From NCBI GenBank assembly GCA_945787585.1, contig CALZIG010000030.1:1-10767 (forward strand): DNA of 10,767 nt, in the 5' to 3' direction. This document shows positions 1-6,059 of this stretch, piece by piece. This stretch comes from an uncultured Gammaproteobacteria bacterium. GTDB taxonomy: Bacteria > Pseudomonadota > Gammaproteobacteria > SZUA-140. The notes below the pieces were generated by a model. That model did no database searches, had not been told where the DNA came from, and was given only the letters and a program-made list of their open reading frames with translations. The position numbers and the translations under genes were made by a program. Every line of letters starts with the position of its first letter. The first letter of the stretch is position 1.

Positions 1-1
1 A

Positions 2-904
2 CTGACGAGCGAGGTGTTTGCGGTAGTGGATGGGGAGGTCATTTCGCAGCAGACGTTTGATACGTTTATGCACGTGGGGAAGCGGCAGCGTTTTTTTCAC
101 GGTGATATCCCTGAGCAGCAGCTGGCTGAGTTTCGCAAGGAAGTGGCGCAGCGCTTGATCGATCAGGTGTTGTTACGTGCTGCGGTGCGGGAGCGACAGA
201 TCAAACCGGATCCTGAGCAGGTGAAGGCGCAACTGGCAGCGATTGAGGCACGCTATGAGGCGCGACCGCAGTGGCAGGCGCAACGTGAAGGGTTGCTGGC
301 GGAGCTGCAGCCGCAGGTGGAGGAACAGAGCCAGCTGGCGCAGCTTGAAGCGCAGGTGAGGCGGGTGGAAGTGGTAGATAGCGCAGGGGTAGAGGCCTAT
401 TATCATGCCTACCCTGAGAAATTTACCACGCCGGAGCGGGTACGAGTTTCGCTGATTCTGCTGGGGATTGAGCCCTGGGCGCAGGCGGCGCGCTGGCAGG
501 CGGCGGAGGATGAGGCGCAACGGTTGATCAAACAGTTGCAGCAGGGGGGCGATTTTGCCGAGATGGCGCGGCTGCACTCAAGTGACAGCTCTGCGCTTAA
601 GGGCGGGGACCTCGGGTATGTGCACCAGGGGATGCTGGCAGAAGCGGCGCAGCGGGTGATTGATGGCCTGAAGCCGGGGGAGGTTTCAGGGGTTGTCCGC
701 TTGTTGAAAGGGATTGCGATATTCAGAGTTGAGGAACGGGTTAAACCTGTGTTGAACCCTTTTGAACGAGTCGCAACGCGTGTGCAGGAATTGTATGTGC
801 GTGAAATAAGTAATAAAAATTGGCGTAAATTTATTGATGAGATGCGCAGCAGTGCCGACGTTAGGGTAAGAGATCCATTGCTGCTACCAACGAACAATGA
901 GTAG
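2..904 (+). CDS. SurA/PpiC-type peptidyl-prolyl cis-trans isomerase (5' partial)
   Basis: This is a periplasmic foldase of the parvulin type, expected to catalyse proline isomerisation and to chaperone exported proteins. Numbering from the GTG at 14, residues 1-120 form a helical, Gln/Glu-rich SurA-like chaperone region starting VVDGEVIS. Residues about 141-242 match a parvulin domain, with SSDSSALKGGDLGYVHQGML (189-208) the diagnostic stretch, and a helical tail follows. The frame stays open upstream of GTG14 to the window edge (LTSEV before FAVVDG), and a start at GTG14 would leave no signal peptide. I therefore treat the gene as 5'-truncated, with the real start and export signal outside the window. 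It precedes the barrel gene by 67 nt, which fits a dedicated folding helper for the barrel or cytochromes (inference). The family assignment is firm; the client proteins are unknown. Confidence 0.88.
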   Translation: MTSEVFAVVDGEVISQQTFDTFMHVGKRQRFFHGDIPEQQLAEFRKEVAQRLIDQVLLRAAVRERQIKPDPEQVKAQLAAIEARYEARPQWQAQREGLLAELQPQVEEQSQLAQLEAQVRRVEVVDSAGVEAYYHAYPEKFTTPERVRVSLILLGIEPWAQAARWQAAEDEAQRLIKQLQQGGDFAEMARLHSSDSSALKGGDLGYVHQGMLAEAAQRVIDGLKPGEVSGVVRLLKGIAIFRVEERVKPVLNPFERVATRVQELYVREISNKNWRKFIDEMRSSADVRVRDPLLLPTNNE

Positions 905-929
905 GGGGTTGTTCTGATTATTATGCGGT

Positions 930-952
930 CGTTGCAATTTGTGGTTGTAACG
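930..952 (+). repeat. Short inverted repeat between foldase and barrel genes
   Basis: CGTTGCAA (930-937) can pair with TTGTAACG (945-952) in an 8-bp stem with one G-T wobble and a 7-nt loop. It sits in the 67-nt gap before the barrel gene. No T-run follows, so a terminator is unlikely. An operator or a 5'-UTR hairpin is possible. Nearby, TATTAT at 919-924 resembles a -10 hexamer but has no good -35 partner. This could be chance. Confidence 0.3.
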
Positions 953-971
953 TTAGATCAGTGCGGGTCAG

Positions 972-2765
972 GTGACTAGGCGAATGGCGGATCAGCGGCA
1001 TTTTGGCCTGATCACGTGCGCGGTGTTGTTGTGCCCGCTCGCCGCACCGCTGGCCGCGCCTGTCGATCTCTCCGGTGAGGTCGGCTACGCCTATCGCATG
1101 CTGAAGAGTGATACAGAAGAGACCGTCAGTAATCAGCTGCGCGGCGCCATCCGCGGTCAGACCTATATTTCGCAGCCGTGGATTGCGACCGTCAATGCCA
1201 ACCTGCGCATGACGCAGGACAACACCAGTTATAGTCTCACCTCGAATCCGAATGTCAATGACAGCACCTCTACACTGACCACCGGCGAGCTCAATCTTAA
1301 TGTGATCCCGCAGAGTCGCTTTCCGTTGTCGATCTCCTATCAGGCCAATGATAGTCGCGTGGACACAATGAATACGATCACCAGCCCGCTGACGGCTTCG
1401 GGTAGCCGTGAGTTTGAGACGCGCCGTTTATCGATTCGACAGAGCGCGGATCTGCGTGAGCTCGGACGCTATCAGATTAACTATGATGCCAACACGTGGG
1501 AATCGACCAATAGCGAAAAGTACAGTGACTGGTTAGTGGGTGCCAATGGCGATATCAACTGGGATAAAAATCGCCTACAGCTGCGCGGTTACTATAAAGT
1601 GATTGATCGCGCCGCGCTGGGTCAGGAGTCGACGAATACGACGTTGAGTGGCGACCATTTTTGGTATCTGACACGGGATTTAAGAGTAGACAGCTCGGCT
1701 GATTATTATAATTATGAGACTAAGTCATTGCCATCAGCGGTCGTGTTTAGTAACGGTGAGCGTGAGACGACCAGTGAGCAGCTCTCAAGTTTTGTCTTCT
1801 GGCGTCCAACGGATAGTCCCTTTACTGCGAGTGCAGGCGTCAGGGTTTTTATGTTAGACAGTGAGGCCGGTTCTAGCAATTCGGGGCCGAGTGTGATCGC
1901 TAATGAAACAGAGCTGACGAGTGTTAATGCCACGGCTGGCGGGATGTATCAGCACACCAAGAATCTTCGTTTCGACACCAATGTGAACTTTTCCGTCAAT
2001 GATAATGGCGCTGAGAATAATAATTCTCACCTTGCGCGTGTGGGTGCACTGTTTCAGTCAGATTATTATGAGGTGCTTGGTGGGGCGAGTTATCAGTGGT
2101 ACGCCTCCAGTGCGGGGCAGATACAAAAGTCTGGTGATGACGATCGCAATACGCTCAGCGCGAATCTGGGGCACGATGTGAATCGTGCCTGGATGAATGA
2201 CGATAAAACCTCGACGCTGCGTGTAGGCCTCAGTCAGGCGCTGAACGCGGCCTTTGAGGGGGGTGATGCTGACTCTGATACACAACGACTGGATCACTCT
2301 GCGACTGCCGGCTGGGATAGTTATGGTGGTAGTGGCACCACTTATGCGGCCTTGACGCTGTCTGATGCACGCACCTTTGGGGACAGTGAAAGTGACCAGC
2401 AACTGGTTAATGCGCAGCTCTCTCGAACCCAGAATTTATCCCGTCGCAGCTCATTAACGGGTAATATTACTGCGCAGAGTGTCAGTCAGAAATTTTCCGG
2501 ACAAAGTGTCAGTCAGACGGCAACCACCACCACAGGATCGCTGAATTATCAGCATTCGCGGCTGTTTGGGATGCCGCGTTTGCGTTTTGGTTCGGATCTG
2601 AGGTTGTCGCGTGCATCGGAATCGCAGGGCGTGGATCGCTCTGAGTGGGAAAACCGACTGGATTATAGTGTCGGTCTAGTAGATACTAGGGCGAGTTGGC
2701 GCCTGATTGATGCTGGGGAGCAGGATTACAGTTTAGTGTACTTTCAGGTTACACGACGTTTCTGA
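972..2765 (+). CDS. Outer-membrane beta-barrel, putative electron-conduit porin
   Basis: A 597-residue exported protein with an N-terminal signal peptide (hydrophobic core LITCAVLLCPLAAPLAAP, cleavage near residue 29). After it come many alternating polar/aromatic strands, such as RLQLRGYYKVIDR, and Asn/Ser/Thr-rich loops. It ends in YFQVTRRF, a terminal Phe signature recognised by the BAM machinery. Length and composition fit a large barrel of about 20 or more strands. The only Cys residues are in the signal peptide, so the N-terminal CXXC of MtrB is absent; this is not an obvious MtrB homologue. Cytochrome neighbours suggest it sheathes a multiheme cytochrome across the outer membrane (inference). 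The start is uncertain: GTG 972 gives MTRRMADQ and ATG 984 gives MADQRH. Both have weak ribosome binding sites, and I chose GTG for its more basic N-terminus. Barrel is confident; conduit role moderate. Confidence 0.82.
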   Translation: MTRRMADQRHFGLITCAVLLCPLAAPLAAPVDLSGEVGYAYRMLKSDTEETVSNQLRGAIRGQTYISQPWIATVNANLRMTQDNTSYSLTSNPNVNDSTSTLTTGELNLNVIPQSRFPLSISYQANDSRVDTMNTITSPLTASGSREFETRRLSIRQSADLRELGRYQINYDANTWESTNSEKYSDWLVGANGDINWDKNRLQLRGYYKVIDRAALGQESTNTTLSGDHFWYLTRDLRVDSSADYYNYETKSLPSAVVFSNGERETTSEQLSSFVFWRPTDSPFTASAGVRVFMLDSEAGSSNSGPSVIANETELTSVNATAGGMYQHTKNLRFDTNVNFSVNDNGAENNNSHLARVGALFQSDYYEVLGGASYQWYASSAGQIQKSGDDDRNTLSANLGHDVNRAWMNDDKTSTLRVGLSQALNAAFEGGDADSDTQRLDHSATAGWDSYGGSGTTYAALTLSDARTFGDSESDQQLVNAQLSRTQNLSRRSSLTGNITAQSVSQKFSGQSVSQTATTTTGSLNYQHSRLFGMPRLRFGSDLRLSRASESQGVDRSEWENRLDYSVGLVDTRASWRLIDAGEQDYSLVYFQVTRRF

Positions 2766-2775
2766 CGGCGTCGTG
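2752..2775 (+). repeat. Stem-loop straddling the barrel stop codon
   Basis: CACGACG (2752-2758) pairs perfectly with CGTCGTG (2769-2775) around a 10-nt loop that contains the TGA stop (2763-2765). No T-run follows, so it is not a canonical intrinsic terminator. It could stabilise the mRNA end or attenuate between the barrel and cytochrome genes. Confidence 0.4.
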
Positions 2776-2781
2776 GGCTCA

Positions 2782-2787
2782 TATAAT
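2782..2787 (+). promoter_or_regulatory. Perfect -10 hexamer (TATAAT), possible internal promoter
   Basis: TATAAT occurs 30 nt before the ATG of the first triheme cytochrome, with room for a transcription start near 2794. The best -35 match at usual spacing (around 2759-2765, TTTCTG or TTCTGA) is poor, so sigma-70 promoter status is uncertain. It could let the cytochromes be expressed independently of the barrel. Confidence 0.35.
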
Positions 2788-2800
2788 AAGCGTAAATTAC

Positions 2801-2806
2801 GAGGAG
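2801..2806 (+). promoter_or_regulatory. Strong ribosome binding site for the 2817 cytochrome
   Basis: GAGGAG lies 10 nt before ATG 2817 and is continued by AGAG. It is among the strongest Shine-Dalgarno sequences in the window and fixes the start of this gene. Confidence 0.7.
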
Positions 2807-2816
2807 AGAGTTTGGT

Positions 2817-3254
2817 ATGTCGTCTAAGATCAAGCGTAACGTGTTGAAATCGATGATCATAGGGGTGTTGGCCTACATGGGAGCCCTGGGGGTCCCGCAA
2901 CCTGCGCAAGCAGAGTATGCCGATGTCGTGATCAATAATTATGCCGATGCAGCGGGCATGCGCCCGGCGGTTTTTCCGCATTGGTTCCACCGTATTCGTT
3001 TCCGTTGCAAGGTGTGTCACGCGGATCTCGGGTTCGCATTTAAGGCGGGCGGTAACAAAATCACGATGGCGAAGATCATCGATGGTAAGTTTTGTGGCGC
3101 TTGTCACAATGGTGAAATTTCATGGTCAGTTGAAAACTGTGCCATGTGCCATTCCGGTAATCCGGGCACCCCGACCCACTTTCACGGCAGTACGGTACAG
3201 CGTCTGATTGCGCCGGCCTACAAGCCGCTTAAAGCTACAGATACCAAGAAATAA
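2817..3254 (+). CDS. Periplasmic triheme c-type cytochrome (c3/c7-like)
   Basis: A 145-residue small cytochrome expected to shuttle electrons in the periplasm. A signal peptide (MSSKIKRN basic start, cleavage after AQA at residue 32) precedes three heme sites: CKVCH (64-68), CGACH (93-97) and CAMCH (108-112). FPHWFH (53-58) before the first heme supplies candidate distal His ligands, a pattern typical of c3/c7 cytochromes, and TPTHFH (118-123) adds two more His. The core between hemes 1 and 2 (GNKITMAKIIDGKFCGACH, 79-97) matches the cytochromes at 3267 and 5409, so all three are related. Unlike those, it lacks an N-terminal extension of about 100 residues. It is 12 nt upstream of the next cytochrome gene. 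Heme binding is near certain; redox partners are unknown. Confidence 0.93.
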   Translation: MSSKIKRNVLKSMIIGVLAYMGALGVPQPAQAEYADVVINNYADAAGMRPAVFPHWFHRIRFRCKVCHADLGFAFKAGGNKITMAKIIDGKFCGACHNGEISWSVENCAMCHSGNPGTPTHFHGSTVQRLIAPAYKPLKATDTKK

Positions 3255-3258
3255 AGGA
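3254..3258 (+). promoter_or_regulatory. Ribosome binding site overlapping the upstream stop
   Basis: AAGGA starts at the last base of the TAA stop of the preceding cytochrome and sits 8 nt before ATG 3267. The arrangement suggests coupled translation of the two cytochromes. Confidence 0.6.
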
Positions 3259-3266
3259 CGCGAGCC

Positions 3267-3935
3267 ATGAATCATAAAACAAAAGCTATCTCCTTTTCAT
3301 GTGCAGTAATGATGGCTGCATTTTTGTGGAATGCACAAAGTCACGCAGCAGAGGCGGGAGAGAATGCAGCGCCTTTGATGTTAGCTGAAGTGTCCGGACC
3401 TAATACATTCAATCTTAACTTGAAGAAGCCGAAGGCACGTAACCTGCCGCCTGCTGAAGATGGTATTCATGACCCTGAAAATGAAGCGACCCATTCGTTG
3501 CAGCATCCGCTTGAGGCATATAAAGGATTACCGACCAGCGAGTTTGGTAACTATGTAGATTGGGTGAAGGCGCTTGATGAGGGTAAGTTACGGCCTCGCT
3601 GGGACCGTGCCGATCCCAATGATGAGCCTTTCGTGATGGATCTTGATATTGTGCGTCCAGTGAAGGCTTCTGTGCCTGATGTGGTGTTTCCACATCGTCA
3701 GCATACCGAGTGGCTTTACTGCTCAAACTGTCATCCAGCCATCTTTAAACCACAACGACTGGCGAACCAAATCAGCATGTCTGCGATCCTGTTGGGGCAG
3801 AAATGCGGCGTATGTCACGGTAAAGTCTCTTTTCCAATTGAGACGAAAACCTGCCGTAAGTGTCACTCTAAGCCAAAACCAGCCGATTGGCAGCCGCCTT
3901 TGAGTGAGGCGACATTGAAGAATCCCTGGAAATAA
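3267..3935 (+). CDS. Triheme c-type cytochrome with N-terminal extension
   Basis: A 222-residue exported cytochrome: signal peptide with cleavage around SHA/AEA (residues 27-30), an extension with no heme motif (about 31-138), then a triheme c7-like domain. Hemes are CSNCH (152-156), CGVCH (180-184) and CRKCH (196-200), preceded by FPHRQHTEW (141-149), which gives likely distal His ligands. The extension carries AEDGIHDPENEATHSLQHP (63-81) and YVDWVKALDEGKLRPRW (96-112). Both are shared with the cytochrome at 5409, so the two are paralogues with a common fused domain whose function I do not recognise. The C-terminal tail (201-222) is Pro/Lys-rich. It is probably periplasmic and closes the first block, being followed by a terminator-like hairpin. 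The heme assignment is firm; the role of the extension is open. Confidence 0.93.
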   Translation: MNHKTKAISFSCAVMMAAFLWNAQSHAAEAGENAAPLMLAEVSGPNTFNLNLKKPKARNLPPAEDGIHDPENEATHSLQHPLEAYKGLPTSEFGNYVDWVKALDEGKLRPRWDRADPNDEPFVMDLDIVRPVKASVPDVVFPHRQHTEWLYCSNCHPAIFKPQRLANQISMSAILLGQKCGVCHGKVSFPIETKTCRKCHSKPKPADWQPPLSEATLKNPWK

Positions 3936-3983
3936 CCGACATAATTAATTCGAGCTGAGACATATTAAAGGTTAGAAAATCAA

Positions 3984-4014
3984 ACATCGGGTGAATGCTT
4001 CGCCCGGTGTCTTT
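3984..4014 (+). terminator. Putative rho-independent terminator
   Basis: A 12-bp hairpin: 3984-3995 (ACATCGGGTGAA) pairs with 3999-4010 (TTCGCCCGGTGT), with two G-T wobbles and a 3-nt loop. A short, imperfect T-tract (CTTT) follows. An A-rich stretch lies upstream, so it could act in both directions. It is in the 140-nt gap after the 3267 cytochrome and before the cupredoxin gene, the longest gap in the cluster, so it probably splits two transcription units or gives partial read-through. Confidence 0.55.
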
Positions 4015-4075
4015 CCCTGTGATCTGTTTCAGTCTGGATTAATTGTTGTGTTAATTTTAAAGGATTATTGAAGCC
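4015..4075 (+). promoter_or_regulatory. AT-rich leader of the second gene block
   Basis: The segment between the hairpin and the cupredoxin start is AT-rich. It contains TGTGA-N6-TCAGT (4018-4033), a partial match to the CRP consensus, and two TTAATT direct repeats (4039-4044 and 4051-4056). GTTAAT (4050-4055) is a 4/6 match to a -10 box, but no good -35 is seen. AAAGGA (4059-4064) is the ribosome binding site, 11 nt before ATG 4076. A promoter is expected here from the terminator upstream, but its exact position is not readable. Confidence 0.35.
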
Positions 4076-5407
4076 ATGCAAATACCACTTTTGAGGTACT
4101 ACCCCGTTAAAGTTGGGATGATGTCTGTCCTGTTGGCGCTGTCTGCGCCTAGTTATGCTGTAGATGACGATTGGGGTGATGAGGAACAGATTGATATTGC
4201 AAAGATTTTTGTAATATCGTCAGAAGAAAAACCAAAATCGCATCCTTTTCATGGGGTTGGCCACAAGCTCGGACTGGACGTTGATGGCGTGGCTGGAAAG
4301 GAGTTGGTGTTAACACGAGGGGAAAGCTACGCCTTTCGCGTTGAGACAGATATTCAGCATGATGTTTACCTGTCGACCGAGGCGGTCGGGCGCGGTGCCT
4401 CAGTATTTGCTGATGGGGTGAAAGGTAACTTTACCTATGCCGGTATTGTGACCATTGAGACCTCTAATAAAACACCGAAGGAACTTTATTACGCTTGCCG
4501 TAATCACAGCTATATGGGCGGCAAAATTCATATCGCGAACCCAGGTGAAGAGAATAAGGTAGTGTTGGGTCAGATTGATACATCGTCTTTCCCCGCAACT
4601 AAACCACCGAAACCGATATCGTTAAATACGGTAAAACAGAAAATTAGCTTCGCAGACATGTTTGTCAGTCAGTCTTCAGCGGCAACACGTGTGGGCAACA
4701 GTGATAATGACAAGGCGAAGGTGGCCTATACCGATGCCCATGAGCGCCTCAATAAGGCAAAAGTGGCGATGGACGCGGGTGATCTGATGCTGGCATTGAG
4801 TGAAGTTGATGAATCGTTGCGTTCGATGAGTACAGCAGCGCGACTGGTGCCGACGCCTGAGCAGCTGGCGGAACAGCAACAGATGTTTGTCGCTTTGATG
4901 GAAGAGGTAAAGACCTTCGAACAGTCATACAAGCGCAATGTTGAACGGATGGAAAAGAGTGGGCGCACCGATGTACGTAAACACCTGAGTTATGCAGAAC
5001 TGGAAAGTACCGTTGAAGCGGCGGAAAGTCTACATGAGATAAACGAAATTGCTGCGGCCAATCGTTTGATGAAAACTTTACAAAAGACAATTACTACTGC
5101 ATTAGGTAAGATACTTGAAAACCAGACCGTGGTTTATGATAAGACGTTTGATACGCCATTAGAAGAATATGAATATGAGCTGGCGCGTTATTTGAGCTAC
5201 GAAGAGCTGGTTCCTTTGGCGATTGAGCAGAAGCGCCCATCTAAGCGGGCGGTTGAGTTAATGGATCAGTTCGTTGTGAAAGGCAAAAAAACTTATAACG
5301 AGTCGTTGCCTGTGGCTAAAAAGAAGGATTACAAAACCGCGATACTGATGTTGCAGGGTGCAACTTTTCAAATACAGCGTGCATTACGGATGGTGGGAGT
5401 GAGATAG
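4076..5407 (+). CDS. Exported cupredoxin fused to a helical repeat domain
   Basis: A 443-residue protein with a signal peptide cleaved after SYA (residue 28). Residues about 45-153 resemble a cupredoxin: beta-rich, with His95 in DIQHDVYLS and YYACRNHSYMGGKIHI (138-153). The latter gives Cys141, His144 and Met147, and with His95 these form a complete type-1 (blue) copper ligand set. Copper electron transfer is therefore predicted. A Lys/Pro linker (about 172-190) joins a mainly helical region. In that region residues about 220-259 (AHERLNKAKVAMDAGDLMLA and onward) and 405-440 (KTYNESLPVAKKKDYKTAIL and onward) resemble each other, suggesting internal duplication. No CXXCH is present. The gene starts the second block and lies 1 nt upstream of a triheme cytochrome. 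An electron relay or docking adaptor between copper and heme carriers is inferred. I recognise no named family for the whole protein. Confidence 0.82.
   Translation: MQIPLLRYYPVKVGMMSVLLALSAPSYAVDDDWGDEEQIDIAKIFVISSEEKPKSHPFHGVGHKLGLDVDGVAGKELVLTRGESYAFRVETDIQHDVYLSTEAVGRGASVFADGVKGNFTYAGIVTIETSNKTPKELYYACRNHSYMGGKIHIANPGEENKVVLGQIDTSSFPATKPPKPISLNTVKQKISFADMFVSQSSAATRVGNSDNDKAKVAYTDAHERLNKAKVAMDAGDLMLALSEVDESLRSMSTAARLVPTPEQLAEQQQMFVALMEEVKTFEQSYKRNVERMEKSGRTDVRKHLSYAELESTVEAAESLHEINEIAAANRLMKTLQKTITTALGKILENQTVVYDKTFDTPLEEYEYELARYLSYEELVPLAIEQKRPSKRAVELMDQFVVKGKKTYNESLPVAKKKDYKTAILMLQGATFQIQRALRMVGVR
5395..5399 (+). promoter_or_regulatory. Ribosome binding site inside the cupredoxin gene
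   Basis: GGGAG lies 9 nt before ATG 5409 and within the last codons of the cupredoxin gene. It supports ATG 5409 over the in-frame ATG at 5421 as the start, and implies translational coupling across the 1-nt gap. Confidence 0.5.
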
Positions 5408-5408
5408 C

Positions 5409-6059
5409 ATGACGCAGGCCATGAATCAACGATCACAGAAGATACTACCCGCATGGGGGTGGTGGCATGTGGTCGCATTCGTGGCCTGCTTTACCTTTGC
5501 TTTGCCTGGCAATGCTGCTGATATTGATGCAGCGCCGGCCGCTCAATCATCAGAGCCTGGCATTACTGCGGTATGGTCGCGCGGGCTTCATTTTCAAACG
5601 GAAGGTGAGGTGGTCCCACTGGCTGAGGATGGTATACATGATCCTGATAACGATGCCGTGCATCTACTTCAGGAGCCCTATGAGTCGATGGCAGATTTTC
5701 CGCGAGACTCACAGGGGATCATTGACTGGGTGCAGACGTTGCGTCAGGGGCTGATTGACCCGCGCATGAGTCTTAATGGCGACGATATTATGTATCCGGT
5801 GGATTTCGATATTATCTTTAAAAACACAGGTTCGATGCCGCATGTGCGGTTTCCACACCAGCAGCATACAGAGTGGCTGACCTGCGCGAATTGTCATCCA
5901 TTGATCTTCATTCCGCAAAAGGGCGGAAATCCCATCTCCATGTCAGCGATTATTCAGGGTGAATATTGTGGTGTCTGTCATGGTAAAGTCGCCTTTCCAC
6001 CTACAATGAATTGTGGCCGATGTCATTCCGTTCCAAATCAAGCCAACTTGCGACGCTAA
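5409..6059 (+). CDS. Triheme c-type cytochrome, paralogue of 3267-3935
   Basis: A 216-residue cytochrome with a signal peptide (hydrophobic core HVVAFVACFTFALPGNA, cleavage near 36). The extension carries LAEDGIHDPDNDAVHLLQEP (71-90) and IIDWVQTLRQGLIDPR (104-119). FPHQQHTEW (148-156) precedes hemes CANCH (159-163), CGVCH (187-191) and CGRCH (202-206). Order, heme spacing and extension all match the cytochrome at 3267, so the pair arose by duplication. They differ in tail length and in the linker sequence before the hemes. The two copies flank the cupredoxin gene, so one may be its specific partner (inference). The start at 5409 is supported by an upstream GGGAG; ATG 5421 is the alternative. 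The 3' end overlaps the next gene by 40 nt. Confidence 0.92.
   Translation: MTQAMNQRSQKILPAWGWWHVVAFVACFTFALPGNAADIDAAPAAQSSEPGITAVWSRGLHFQTEGEVVPLAEDGIHDPDNDAVHLLQEPYESMADFPRDSQGIIDWVQTLRQGLIDPRMSLNGDDIMYPVDFDIIFKNTGSMPHVRFPHQQHTEWLTCANCHPLIFIPQKGGNPISMSAIIQGEYCGVCHGKVAFPPTMNCGRCHSVPNQANLRR

Noticed and set aside
14..904. GTG 14 as the true start of the isomerase gene
   Set aside because: The frame is open to the window edge, no ribosome binding site can be judged, and starting there would leave a periplasmic foldase with no signal peptide.
972..2765. MtrB/PioB assignment for the barrel
   Set aside because: The N-terminal CXXC of MtrB is missing and no specific motif ties it to that family, so no gene symbol is given.
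2752..2775. Intrinsic terminator after the barrel gene
   Set aside because: The stem is good but no T-run follows, so it is listed only as a stem-loop.
2058..3107. Minus-strand open frames at 2058-2402 and 2733-3107
   Set aside because: Both are antisense to well-supported genes (barrel and triheme cytochrome) and show no recognisable domain or export signal.
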